Shown here: positions 42,893 through 51,064 of the stretch, one piece after another
How the letters are laid out: every line of letters begins with the position of its first letter
Position numbering within the stretch: the stretch's first letter is position 1
Assembly (NCBI GenBank): GCA_905234605.1
Contig: CAJOIE010000004.1
Coordinates: 1-64,000 of the forward strand
DNA: 64,000 nt
Reading direction: 5' to 3'
DNA from: an uncultured Bacteroidaceae bacterium
Lineage (GTDB): Bacteria > Bacteroidota > Bacteroidia > Bacteroidales > Bacteroidaceae
Position numbers and translations under genes: made by a program
The notes under the pieces: model-generated
Seen by the model: the letters and a program-made list of their open reading frames with translations, nothing else
What the model was told of the DNA's origin: nothing
Databases searched by the model: none

Positions 42893-44518
42893 TCACTTGC
42901 TCAGCAACAGTTCCAGTGTGCCCACGTAGCGGGCGTTCTTGCCCATCTGGTTGTCGGGCACGGTGATGCCGAGCGTGTTGGTGAGGGTCTGCGGGGCAGC
43001 GAAGTAGGTGTGGCTGTGTCCGCCCAGCACGATGTCGATGTCGTGGGTGGCGGTGATGAGTTCCTCGTCGCTGAGGCCGGATGTCTGCCATCCCAGATGT
43101 GAGAGGCACACCACGAGGTCGCATTTCTCGGCCTCTCTCAGATGTGTGGCCACGGCCTGCGCGGCAGCTATGGGGTCGTTGTATGTCACACCCTCGCATG
43201 TGGCGGCGGCCACTAGGCCTTCCAGCTGTGGCGACACGCCGAGCACGCCGATGCGCAGGCCGCCTCGCCGCAGGACTACGTAGGGCTTCACGAGCCCCTC
43301 GCATGCTGTGCCGGTGAAGTCGTAGTTGCAGCACACTATGGGGAACTGTGCAAGGCTGAAGATGCGTGCCATGTTGTCCACGCCCCAGTCGAACTCGTGG
43401 TTGCCGATGGTGGCTGCGTCGTAGCCCATGAGGTTCATCAGTCCCACCTCCACGTCGCCGTGGTAGAGGCTGTAGTAGGCCGAGCCCTGCGAGAAGTCGC
43501 CCGAGTCGAAGAGCAGCATGCCGGGGTGCTCCTTGCGCAGCTGCTCCATGAGGGCCACGCGCCGCAGGTAGCCGCCCTTGTCGGCCTGTGCCGTGTCGCT
43601 CAGGTTGGGGCTCAGCGGCTCTATGCACGAGTGGGTGTCGTTGGTGTGGGCGATGAAGATGGTGCGTGGCTTACCTTTGGCCGCGGCCTGGCGGATGGTG
43701 ATCGGGGCATCGGAGGCTGTGCCCACTTCGGTCTGACGCACCGCGACGGGTGCCTCGCCCTCGGGGGCTACGGTGATGCGGCCCTCAATCTGTGCCGTGG
43801 CCGCCAGCCCTTGTGCTTCCAACAGGGCGAGATGCTCCATGAGCATGTCGCGCACGGCTTGACGTGTGTTGACGCGCTCCACGGCACGCTTGAGCGACGT
43901 GAGCTTGTCGTTGCCCTCGGCCAGATAGTCGAGCGTGGCTATGGTGTATATGCTGTCGGGGTTGATGGGCAGGCCTCCGAGGGTGACGCTCTTGAGGCGT
44001 CCGTCGCGGGTAATCACGAGGCGCGCCGATGCCGAGAGCCCCTCGCCGTGCACGGCGGCAATGTCGTGCATGAGAGCCTCCACGTCGCTGCCGCGCATGC
44101 GCAGGATGGTGAAGAAGTTCTCGAATGGCGATATGGCCAGAATGTCGCCACGGTGCACCTCGCCCGCCGGCATGGCAGCGCGCAGGCCGCCTACGTTGCA
44201 CACGCCGAGGTCGGCCCTGTAGCCCATGCGTCCTGCGGTGGCCACCAGCGCGTCCGCCACCCAGTTGCTGAGCAGGCTCTCGGGGCGTCCGCCGTACATG
44301 AACATGGCACTGTGACCCACTAACGGCGCCCGCAGGCTGTCCACGCCGCTGCGGAAGGGAGCCACGAAGGCCTCGGCCCGCGCCGACGGCGTGGCGTCGA
44401 GAGCGCGTGTCACCTCTATGCGGTGCGGCGCGACGCTGTGCAGGGTGTAACGCTGTGAGCCGCAGGAGGCGGCTGCGACTGTGAGCAGCAGGAGCGGCAG
44501 GTGTCTGAATGCTTTCAT
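42893..44518 (-). CDS. Permuted 5'-nucleotidase: C-terminal nucleotidase domain fused ahead of a metallophosphatase domain
   Basis: The 541-residue product is a predicted lipoprotein (LTVAAASC, Cys19). It holds the 5'-nucleotidase C-terminal substrate domain first (about residues 60-240: [45 protein letters not shown]). A linker (about 240-280) leads to the dimetal phosphatase domain, with [37 protein letters not shown] and VLGGHSHTY. Normal 5'-nucleotidases have the opposite order, and in many Bacteroidales the two parts are separate neighbouring genes. All metal motifs look intact. It probably releases phosphate from nucleotides in the periplasm. ATG 44518 was chosen for the lipobox. Confidence 0.88.
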   Translation of the reverse strand: MKAFRHLPLLLLTVAAASCGSQRYTLHSVAPHRIEVTRALDATPSARAEAFVAPFRSGVDSLRAPLVGHSAMFMYGGRPESLLSNWVADALVATAGRMGYRADLGVCNVGGLRAAMPAGEVHRGDILAISPFENFFTILRMRGSDVEALMHDIAAVHGEGLSASARLVITRDGRLKSVTLGGLPINPDSIYTIATLDYLAEGNDKLTSLKRAVERVNTRQAVRDMLMEHLALLEAQGLAATAQIEGRITVAPEGEAPVAVRQTEVGTASDAPITIRQAAAKGKPRTIFIAHTNDTHSCIEPLSPNLSDTAQADKGGYLRRVALMEQLRKEHPGMLLFDSGDFSQGSAYYSLYHGDVEVGLMNLMGYDAATIGNHEFDWGVDNMARIFSLAQFPIVCCNYDFTGTACEGLVKPYVVLRRGGLRIGVLGVSPQLEGLVAAATCEGVTYNDPIAAAQAVATHLREAEKCDLVVCLSHLGWQTSGLSDEELITATHDIDIVLGGHSHTYFAAPQTLTNTLGITVPDNQMGKNARYVGTLELLLSK

Positions 44519-44563
44519 GCTTGATGATGCGCTTTGCGCGTTATGGTTCCACAAATGGTTGCA

Positions 44564-44571
44564 CAAATATA
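44564..44571 (-). promoter_or_regulatory. -7 box for the permuted nucleotidase gene
   Basis: Minus strand TATATTTG, matching TAnnTTTG, 45 bp before ATG 44518. Confidence 0.5.
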
Positions 44572-44644
44572 TGCTTTTGCCTCAAAATGCAGCCGCTGTG
44601 TCAAAATATATCGCGCTGCAATGTGCGCATGTCGCAAAAAGCAA

Positions 44645-44652
44645 TACCTTTG
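44645..44652 (+). promoter_or_regulatory. -7 box for rplS
   Basis: TACCTTTG, 95 bp before the rplS ATG, leaving an untranslated leader of about 90 nt that could hold a ribosomal-protein regulatory structure. I could not identify a known leader. Confidence 0.55.
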
Positions 44653-44747
44653 CAGCCGCTTTCCACACGGGTCGCTGGCAGGATGCAGAGTTCCCTGTTA
44701 TGCCCGTGCAGGACCGACAACAACAATTTAACACCCCCATTTACACA

Positions 44748-45110
<363 letters not shown>

Positions 45111-45129
45111 CCCTTTCTGCACACGACAC

Positions 45130-45166
45130 AGCCCCGCGAGGAACAACTGCCTCGCGGGGCTTTTTC
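45130..45166 (+). terminator. Rho-independent terminator of rplS
   Basis: A perfect 12-bp GC-rich stem (AGCCCCGCGAGG with CCTCGCGGGGCT) over an 8-nt loop, followed by TTTTTC. Textbook form, 19 bp after the stop codon. Confidence 0.95.
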
Positions 45167-45168
45167 AT

Positions 45169-45249
45169 CACCCTGCACGGTGATGACCTGTGAGGGTGCA
45201 CCCTCATGGGCATCACCATGCAGGGTGTCTTGCATCACCGTGCAGGGAG
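45169..45249. repeat. TGCA-centred repeat array C, 4 units
   Basis: Units start at 45169, 45192, 45214 and 45236 (spacing 23, 22, 22): CACCCTGCACGGTG, GAGGGTGCACCCTC (a perfect palindrome), CACCATGCAGGGTG and CACCGTGCAGGGAG. The array starts 3 bp after the rplS terminator and ends about 60 bp before the promoter of the PAP2 gene. Confidence 0.85.
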
Positions 45250-45309
45250 CCGCCATGACCCTCTGGGCGTCATTTTCGGTGAAAGCGTAGGCACAAAGCG
45301 TGGAAATGG

Positions 45310-45317
45310 TATCTTTG
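45310..45317 (+). promoter_or_regulatory. -7 box for the PAP2 gene
   Basis: TATCTTTG, a TAnnTTTG match, 55 bp before ATG 45373. Confidence 0.5.
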
Positions 45318-45372
45318 CAAGCCGAAGGGCATACGGCTCAAGCTGTCGCCCTGCCAAAACATTGCCACAGTG

Positions 45373-45963
45373 ATGCTTATCCGGGACACACCACTATCCG
45401 CCGTGTGGCGCGCCTGTCTGCTCGCGTCTGTCATGCTGTTTACAGGCATCGCGGCCAGGGCGCAGCAGCGGCACTCCGACGGGCTGGACGACGTAGCGCA
45501 ATACGTGCCATACGCCACCGTGCTGGCCCTCAAGGCGTGCGGCGTGCAGAGCCGCGACGGCTGGCCGCGGCTGGCACTGAGCACGGCTGCTTCGTGGGTC
45601 GTGGCGGGCGGCATAGGCTACACCATGAAGCACAGCATCCATGAGTGGCGCCCCGACCACAGCGACCGCCGCTCCTTCCCCTCGGGCCACTCGCTCTTTG
45701 CCTTTGCCGGCGCGACAGCCCTGCACAAGGAGTTCGGCGGCGTCTCGCCGTGGGTCAGCGTGGCAGGCTACGGCGTGGCCACGGCCGTGGCCGTGGACCG
45801 TGTGCTGCGCGACCGTCACCACTGGTACGACACCGTGGCCGGTGCCGGCATAGGCATCGCTGCCACCCACCTGACGTGGTGGCTGGGCGACAAGGTGCTG
45901 CGCAGCGACCATGTCGCCCTGGCATTCACGGGCACACAGGCCTGCATAGCCATACGCTGGTAA
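45373..45963 (+). CDS. PAP2-family lipid phosphatase
   Basis: PAP2 enzymes remove phosphate from lipids such as undecaprenyl pyrophosphate, phosphatidic acid or lipid A. The 196-residue product has a signal/anchor segment (MLFTGIAARAQ) and the three catalytic motifs: KHSIHEWRPD, FPSGHSLFAF and DRVLRDRHHWYDTVAG with the nucleophilic histidine. All catalytic residues are present. It is a shorter, single-anchor form, so the active site probably faces the periplasm. Substrate cannot be assigned. GTG 45370 directly precedes the ATG and is an alternative start. It lies 27 bp before the C1B peptidase. Confidence 0.9.
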   Translation: MLIRDTPLSAVWRACLLASVMLFTGIAARAQQRHSDGLDDVAQYVPYATVLALKACGVQSRDGWPRLALSTAASWVVAGGIGYTMKHSIHEWRPDHSDRRSFPSGHSLFAFAGATALHKEFGGVSPWVSVAGYGVATAVAVDRVLRDRHHWYDTVAGAGIGIAATHLTWWLGDKVLRSDHVALAFTGTQACIAIRW

Positions 45964-45990
45964 TCACTCCTCACCGATAAAACTACCTAC

Positions 45991-47403
45991 ATGCTACGAC
46001 ACTCTATCCTCACACTTGCACTGACAGCCGTTGCCGCCACGGCAGCCCTCGCACAGCACACTGCCGGAGGCGGCATAGACACACGCATGCTCGACGCCAT
46101 GCGCCGTGCCGAGGCTGCGGCACCAGTCTCGCGTGCACTGAGCAACGCCCTGGCGGCCAACTCCATCGACGACCTCGTGCGCTCGCGCACTGCCGCCGCC
46201 AACATGCCGCGCCACTTCTCGGTCGAGACATCGCGACAGGCCATCGAGGACCAGAAGAGCAGCGGCCGCTGCTGGATGTTCTCCGGCCTGAGCGTGCTGC
46301 GTGCCGACTTCGCGCGGATGCATCATGACACACTTGCCGTGACATTCTCCCACGACTATCTCTTCTTCTACGACCTGCTCGAGAAAAGCAACCTTATGCT
46401 GCAAGGCGTGGTGGACTGCGCCCGCGAGCCCATGGAGAGCGAGCGTGTGCGCTTCTTCTTCCGAGCCCCTGTTGGCGACGGAGGCACCTTCTGCGGCGTG
46501 GCCGACCTGGTGGACAAATACGGCCTCGTGCCATCCTGCGTCATGCCCGACGCCCATCAGGGCAGCAACACAGGCCGCATGCGCTCGCTCCTGGCATCGC
46601 TGCTGCGGCAAGGCGGCCTGGAGCTGCGCCGGATGGTGGCTCAGGGCAAGAGTGCCAAAGCCGTGAGCCAGCGCAAGGAAGCCATCCTCGCCGACGTCTA
46701 CCACATGCTATGCCTCATGCTCGGTGAGCCGCCGGCACAGTTCACCTACGCCCACCGCGATAGCGACGGGCATGTGCGCACCGAGGCACGCACATACACA
46801 CCGGCATCCTTCCGCGACGAGGTGGTGGGCCGGCGGCTGGGAGGCTCATTCGTCATGCTAATGAACGACCCGCGACGCCCTTACCACAAGACCTACGAGG
46901 TGGAGTGGGACCGCCACACATACGACGGCACCAACTGGTGCTACCTCAACCTGCCGATGGAGGAGATAGAGCCACTGGCCATAGCACAGCTGCGCGACGG
47001 CCGCAAGCTCTACAGCTCCTATGACGTGGGCAAGCAGCTCGACCGCATCAACGGCTACTGCGACACCGACAACTACGACTACGCCACACTGCTCGGCACG
47101 GCATTCACCATGACCAAGGCCGAGCGCATAGCCACCTTCGACAGCGGCTCCACACACGCCATGACCCTCGCGGCCGTCGACCTCGATGCCGCCGGAGCAC
47201 CCACGGCATGGCGCGTGGAGAACTCGTGGGGTGCGGCATGGGGGCAGGCCGGAAGCCTCGTGATGACGCAGCGCTGGTGGCGCGACTACATGTTCCGCCT
47301 TGTGGTGGACAAGGCATACGTGCCCGAGGTGTTGCTGCGCGAGGCACAGCAGAAGCCCACGCTGGTGATGCCCGAAGACCCCTTGTTCCTGCCCGATGAG
47401 TAG
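45991..47403 (+). CDS. C1B-family cysteine aminopeptidase (bleomycin hydrolase/PepC type), exported
   Basis: C1B peptidases are papain-like, usually self-compartmentalised hexamers that trim peptides. The 470-residue protein has the catalytic cysteine in QKSSGRCWMFSGL (about C94), the histidine in GSTHAMTL and the asparagine in WRVENSWGAAWG, so the triad is intact. An N-terminal signal peptide (LTLALTAVAATAALAQ) places it in the periplasm or outside, in contrast to cytoplasmic PepC of Firmicutes. Exported forms are usual in Bacteroidales. The 3' end overlaps the acyltransferase gene by 8 bp. Confidence 0.94.
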   Translation: MLRHSILTLALTAVAATAALAQHTAGGGIDTRMLDAMRRAEAAAPVSRALSNALAANSIDDLVRSRTAAANMPRHFSVETSRQAIEDQKSSGRCWMFSGLSVLRADFARMHHDTLAVTFSHDYLFFYDLLEKSNLMLQGVVDCAREPMESERVRFFFRAPVGDGGTFCGVADLVDKYGLVPSCVMPDAHQGSNTGRMRSLLASLLRQGGLELRRMVAQGKSAKAVSQRKEAILADVYHMLCLMLGEPPAQFTYAHRDSDGHVRTEARTYTPASFRDEVVGRRLGGSFVMLMNDPRRPYHKTYEVEWDRHTYDGTNWCYLNLPMEEIEPLAIAQLRDGRKLYSSYDVGKQLDRINGYCDTDNYDYATLLGTAFTMTKAERIATFDSGSTHAMTLAAVDLDAAGAPTAWRVENSWGAAWGQAGSLVMTQRWWRDYMFRLVVDKAYVPEVLLREAQQKPTLVMPEDPLFLPDE

Positions 47404-48472
47404 CACGGCACGCTTGCAGTGGCTCGACGCACTGCGCGGTTTCACCATGCTGCTTGTGGTGGTGAACCATGTCTACGGCAAGTGCTTCGACGCTTCGCTC
47501 ACACGCAGCCACCTGATGTCGGTGTGCCTGCTCTTCCGCATGCCCCTCTTCTTCTTCATCAGCGGCTTCCTGGCATACAAGGCAACAGCCACATGGAACC
47601 TTGACGACACTCTGCGCATGGCATGGCGCAAGGTGCAGGTGCAGGTGGTGCCCACGGTGGTGGCCATGACGGCTTTCGTGGCACTCACGGCGAGCCACTT
47701 TTGGGTGTCGATGGGCTCAGCATGGACATCGCCCATGAAGTCGGGCTACTGGTTCACGCTCGTGCTCCTGCAGATGTTCATCATCTACTATGCATTCTCC
47801 TTCACGCTACGCCGCATAGTGACACACTTCGGCCTCAAGGCCGAGGTGGCAGAGCCTGCCGCCATGCTTCTGCTCTGGTTGCTGGCTGTGGCGGGCTATG
47901 CCAGCATGTACATGCCTGCCCTCACGTCGTGGCACAAGGCCGACTTCTGGCAGGCCACGAGCCTCTCGGAGTGTGTGCGCTACGTGCACTTCTTCATCTT
48001 CGGCAACATGGTGCACCGCTACTGGCCGCAGTTCTGCCGCCTGCTGGACACGCGGTGGTTCATCCCTCTGGTGGTGACGATGGCCTTCGTCGGAGCCGGC
48101 GACTACATCGTGTGGCACAACCTGCGGCTTGCCTGGGCCAACCTGCCGCGCACGATGGCCATGTATGCCTTGGTGGTGATGTGCCTGGCCACGTTCCGCC
48201 ACTATGCCTCTGCCTTCAGCTCCGCGACATGGGCGGGGCGTGCACTTCAGTTTGTGGGCGTGCGCACGCTCGACGTCTACCTGCTGCACTATTTCTTCCT
48301 GCCCAAGCTCACCTTCGTGGGCACATGGCTCAAGGCGCATCCCACCAGCTTCGTGGTCGATGCCTCGCTCGCCTGTGCCGTGACGGCGGTGGTGATGGCC
48401 TTCACGCTGGCTGCCAGTGCAGTGCTGCGCGTCAGTCCGTTCCTGAAGAAGTGGATGTTCGGGCGTGGCTGA
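47396..48472 (+). CDS. Acyltransferase-3-family integral membrane protein
   Basis: Members acetylate or acylate sugars of surface polysaccharides or peptidoglycan. The 358-residue product opens with QWLDALRGFTMLLVVVNHVYG, the family motif with the conserved arginine and histidine, then LFRMPLFFFISGFLAY and about ten membrane segments in all. Near the end are FVGVRTLDVYLLHYFFLPK and a basic tail. ATG 47396 overlaps the peptidase stop by 8 bp, suggesting coupling. The substrate is unknown; the nearby glycosyltransferase on the opposite strand may be related in function. Confidence 0.9.
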   Translation: MSSTARLQWLDALRGFTMLLVVVNHVYGKCFDASLTRSHLMSVCLLFRMPLFFFISGFLAYKATATWNLDDTLRMAWRKVQVQVVPTVVAMTAFVALTASHFWVSMGSAWTSPMKSGYWFTLVLLQMFIIYYAFSFTLRRIVTHFGLKAEVAEPAAMLLLWLLAVAGYASMYMPALTSWHKADFWQATSLSECVRYVHFFIFGNMVHRYWPQFCRLLDTRWFIPLVVTMAFVGAGDYIVWHNLRLAWANLPRTMAMYALVVMCLATFRHYASAFSSATWAGRALQFVGVRTLDVYLLHYFFLPKLTFVGTWLKAHPTSFVVDASLACAVTAVVMAFTLAASAVLRVSPFLKKWMFGRG

Positions 48473-48528
48473 CACTGTGCAGGCATGGCATGCAGCACGC
48501 CGGTGCACATGGTGCAGGCAAGAGGGTG

Positions 48529-49434
48529 TCAGCTGAACAGCGGCAATATGCGCCTGAGACGGCGGCGCACCTTGGCCCAGAAGGAGAACATGCGGCCATA
48601 GTAGCGGCCAAAGGCTTCGCGCACATCAGCATCCTCCTCCACAGGCGACAGTTGCTCCACGCGGATGCGGCCTTGATAGAGAGTGGATGCGTAGACATCG
48701 TCGGTGCCGCAATTGGTGCCGCTGCCGTCGAAGCCTTCGTTGACCACCAGCGTCCTGCCCACGCCGAGGGAGAGACGGTCGGCAAGGAAGAGCGAGGCCT
48801 GCCAGCGGATGGCCCACGAGTGGTTCTTGCCCTCCACCTGCTCGCGCAGCATGCGGGTGAAGTGGTAGCGGCCGTTGAAGTCGAAGCGATGCGTGAGGCG
48901 GCGTGCACGCAGTTCGCTGAGCAGCTTCTGCCCGTCGGGCTCGAACAGGCGCCATGCGCGCTCCCATGTTGCCCAGCCCCAGCTGCTTATGTACTGGATG
49001 AAGAATGTCTCGGGCAACCCTGGCGTGCCGGTGAACTCACAGGCATTGATGTTGCACACGCGCTCCTCGTCGGCATACATGCGGAGAGCGTCGTTCATGT
49101 ATTCAAGGAAATGAGGTGCCACCGTGAGGTCGTCCTCAAGCACGATGACACGCCCGTGCTCACGCGTGAGCATCGTGACGCCGTCAATCACGTTGGCCGC
49201 GAGGCCGTAGTTGTGCTCCCGTTTTATAATATGTATGGAGGCAAACCCCGTGGCTTCGGCAAGGATGGAGCGCACAGCCTGCACGCCGGCCTCCTGTGCC
49301 GTGGTGCGTGCGGCATCGGAGCAGACATACAGGTGGCTGTCGGCAGCCAGATGGCAAGCAGCGAGCGAGGCGAGCACACGGCGCGTGTGTGCAGGCCGGT
49401 CGTAGACAAAGAGAAGGATGGGGGCGAGATCCAT
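48529..49434 (-). CDS. Glycosyltransferase, GT-A fold
   Basis: A 301-residue cytoplasmic glycosyltransferase with an N-terminal nucleotide-sugar-binding start (PILLFVYDRPAHTRRVLASLAA). It has NYGLAANVIDGV, the metal-binding acidic motif VIVLEDDLTVAPHFLEYMNDAL, and YISSWGWATWERAWRLFEP. The C-terminus is basic (RRRLRRILPLFS), fitting membrane contact. This form resembles GT2/GT13-like enzymes of surface glycan synthesis, but donor and acceptor are unknown. It lies 4 bp after pssA on the same strand, so it belongs to the psd-pssA transcript. Confidence 0.85.
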   Translation of the reverse strand: MDLAPILLFVYDRPAHTRRVLASLAACHLAADSHLYVCSDAARTTAQEAGVQAVRSILAEATGFASIHIIKREHNYGLAANVIDGVTMLTREHGRVIVLEDDLTVAPHFLEYMNDALRMYADEERVCNINACEFTGTPGLPETFFIQYISSWGWATWERAWRLFEPDGQKLLSELRARRLTHRFDFNGRYHFTRMLREQVEGKNHSWAIRWQASLFLADRLSLGVGRTLVVNEGFDGSGTNCGTDDVYASTLYQGRIRVEQLSPVEEDADVREAFGRYYGRMFSFWAKVRRRLRRILPLFS

Positions 49435-49438
49435 GGCG

Positions 49439-50137
49439 TCAGACGAGGCGCAGGCGCCAGGCAGCCAGCGAGAGGCCTATGTACCAGAGCACGATGCAGG
49501 CAAAGGCACTCACGCCTAATGGCAGCAGAACCAGGCAGCCTGCCAGGAAGATGTAGCGCAGCTGGTTGCCGGTCCACTTCAGGTTCTTGAACTTCAAGGC
49601 GAACAGGGGCACCTCAGCCACAAGCAGCAGGCAGAACATCATCTCGAAGAGGAAGAGCCACACTGCATTGAAGCGTGCCGACATCAGCCAGGGCAACTGG
49701 CCTACAATGAGTGAGCTCCAGAAGAGCGCGTTGGCCGGCGTGGGCAGGCCAATGAAGCTCGTGGCCTGCCGCGTGTCGAGGTTGAACTTGGCCAGGCGCA
49801 GGGCCGAGAAGGCTGCAATGAGCAGACCGGCGTAGGGCAGGTATGAACTCAGGGGAGCCAGCCATGACGGGTAGACCACCATGCCGTAGAGCTGGAACAC
49901 CATGGCACTCGGGGCCACACCAAACGTCACCACGTCGGCCAGCGAGTCGAGCTCCTTGCCGATGGGCGAGCTGACGCCGAGCAGACGGGCCACCATGCCG
50001 TCGAAGAAGTCGAACACGGCACCGAGGATAATCATGCAGAAAGCCCATTCAAAGTGGGCATGGAAGGCTGCCCCTGTGGCCATGCAGCCGCACAGCAGGT
50101 TGCAGAGAGTAAGGGTGTTGGGGAGGAAACTGAGCAT
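49439..50137 (-). CDS. pssA: CDP-diacylglycerol--serine O-phosphatidyltransferase
   Basis: This membrane enzyme makes phosphatidylserine, which Psd then turns to phosphatidylethanolamine. The 232-residue product has the CDP-alcohol phosphotransferase motif spread over DFFDGMVARLLGVSSPIGKELDSLAD, with all the aspartates present, and about six to eight hydrophobic segments. The N-terminal LPNTLTLCNLLCGC is typical. It follows psd by 45 bp and precedes the glycosyltransferase by 4 bp. Confidence 0.95.
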   Translation of the reverse strand: MLSFLPNTLTLCNLLCGCMATGAAFHAHFEWAFCMIILGAVFDFFDGMVARLLGVSSPIGKELDSLADVVTFGVAPSAMVFQLYGMVVYPSWLAPLSSYLPYAGLLIAAFSALRLAKFNLDTRQATSFIGLPTPANALFWSSLIVGQLPWLMSARFNAVWLFLFEMMFCLLLVAEVPLFALKFKNLKWTGNQLRYIFLAGCLVLLPLGVSAFACIVLWYIGLSLAAWRLRLV

Positions 50138-50182
50138 GCGGAGATGAGTGCGGTTGAAATAGGTGCCTGTGCTGAGGCGGCG

Positions 50183-50872
50183 TCAGAGGTTAGCGATGAT
50201 GGTCTGGTTGCCAGTGGTCTTCTGCCCAATCTCCACAAGGGGCTTTGCCGTGACTGGCAGATAGACGTCCACGCGGGAGCCAAACTTGATGAAACCCATG
50301 TGCTCGTCGATGAAGCACTCCTCGCCGGCTGTGGGGTAGGTGACAATGCGGCGGGCCATGGCTCCCGCCACCTGGCGCACCAGCACCTCGGCACCGTCGG
50401 GGGTCTCGATGACCACGGTGGAGCGCTCGTTGTCGGTGCTCGACTTGGGCAGCCATGCCGCCTGGAAGCGGCCGTTCTGATGGCTCACCACCTTCACCGT
50501 GCCGTCGACGGGTATCCAGTTGGCATGCACATTGAAAGGACTCATGAAGATGCTGATCATCAGGCGGCGGTCACGGAAGTATTCCATCTCTTCCACTTCC
50601 TCAACCACCACCACCTTGCCGTCGGCAGGGGCGAGGACGATGCCCTCGGTGGAGCCGTCGTAGAGGCGGATGGGGCAGCGGAAGAAGTTGACGATGATGC
50701 CGTAGAACACGGCAGCTGCCGCAGCGAGAACCCAGAATACGGGCGAGTCGGTGCCAAGCAGGAAATAGAGCAGCGCGCACAGGGCTGCAAGGACTACGCC
50801 TGTAATTATCAGGGTGTTGGTGCCTTCGCTGTGCAGACGTATCTTTTTAATCTTACGGAGTCGCTTAACCAT
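50183..50872 (-). CDS. psd: Phosphatidylserine decarboxylase proenzyme
   Basis: Psd self-cleaves to form a pyruvoyl group and decarboxylates phosphatidylserine. The 229-residue product is the short form: two N-terminal membrane segments ([20 protein letters not shown] and [19 protein letters not shown]), a core with SPADGK-like APADGKVV and [15 protein letters not shown], and the cleavage motif GS in [17 protein letters not shown] 50872 ([10 protein letters not shown]) was chosen; the longer frame upstream has no family features. It is the first gene of a psd-pssA-glycosyltransferase run. Confidence 0.95.
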   Translation of the reverse strand: MVKRLRKIKKIRLHSEGTNTLIITGVVLAALCALLYFLLGTDSPVFWVLAAAAAVFYGIIVNFFRCPIRLYDGSTEGIVLAPADGKVVVVEEVEEMEYFRDRRLMISIFMSPFNVHANWIPVDGTVKVVSHQNGRFQAAWLPKSSTDNERSTVVIETPDGAEVLVRQVAGAMARRIVTYPTAGEECFIDEHMGFIKFGSRVDVYLPVTAKPLVEIGQKTTGNQTIIANL

Positions 50873-50876
50873 TGGT

Positions 50877-50890
50877 GCTTTTGCAAAAGC
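50877..50890. repeat. Perfect palindrome just ahead of psd
   Basis: GCTTTTGCAAAAGC, 14 bp, lies 4 bp before the psd start codon. A looser CCCGTG...CACGGG hairpin (about 50891-50914) follows, so the psd leader is rich in dyads. Confidence 0.6.
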
Positions 50891-50925
50891 CCCGTGGCAC
50901 ATGTGCGACACGGGACATAGTGAGG

Positions 50926-50933
50926 CAAAAGTA
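50926..50933 (-). promoter_or_regulatory. -7 box for psd
   Basis: Minus strand TACTTTTG (TAnnTTTG), 53 bp before the psd ATG, leaving a leader that contains the GCTTTTGCAAAAGC palindrome. Confidence 0.55.
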
Positions 50934-51064
50934 GCCTTTTTGCTGTATGCCGCAAAAAAAAGCCCTTCATTTTGGCTTGGTAGCTGCAAGAAATGTAACT
51001 TTAGCCCCGCTTTGGGCTGCATGCCAACATGCACCCATTGCCCGCAGGACATACACACAGACTA

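Noticed and set aside
41733..43628. 631-codon minus-strand frame across the radical SAM and nucleotidase genes
   Set aside because: It covers two genes with intact motifs and has Arg/His/Pro-rich nonsense composition.
44438..44460. Single TGTGCAGGGTG in the nucleotidase gene as another array unit
   Set aside because: It stands alone without phased neighbours 22-23 bp away, inside a coding region.
48478..48526. TGCA-containing DNA between the acyltransferase and glycosyltransferase genes as a sixth array
   Set aside because: TGCA words occur at 13 and 22 bp spacing but the half-sites do not match; at most a decayed remnant.
47623..49590. 655-codon plus-strand frame across the acyltransferase, glycosyltransferase and pssA genes
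   Set aside because: It spans three well-supported genes in other frames and is low-complexity in translation.
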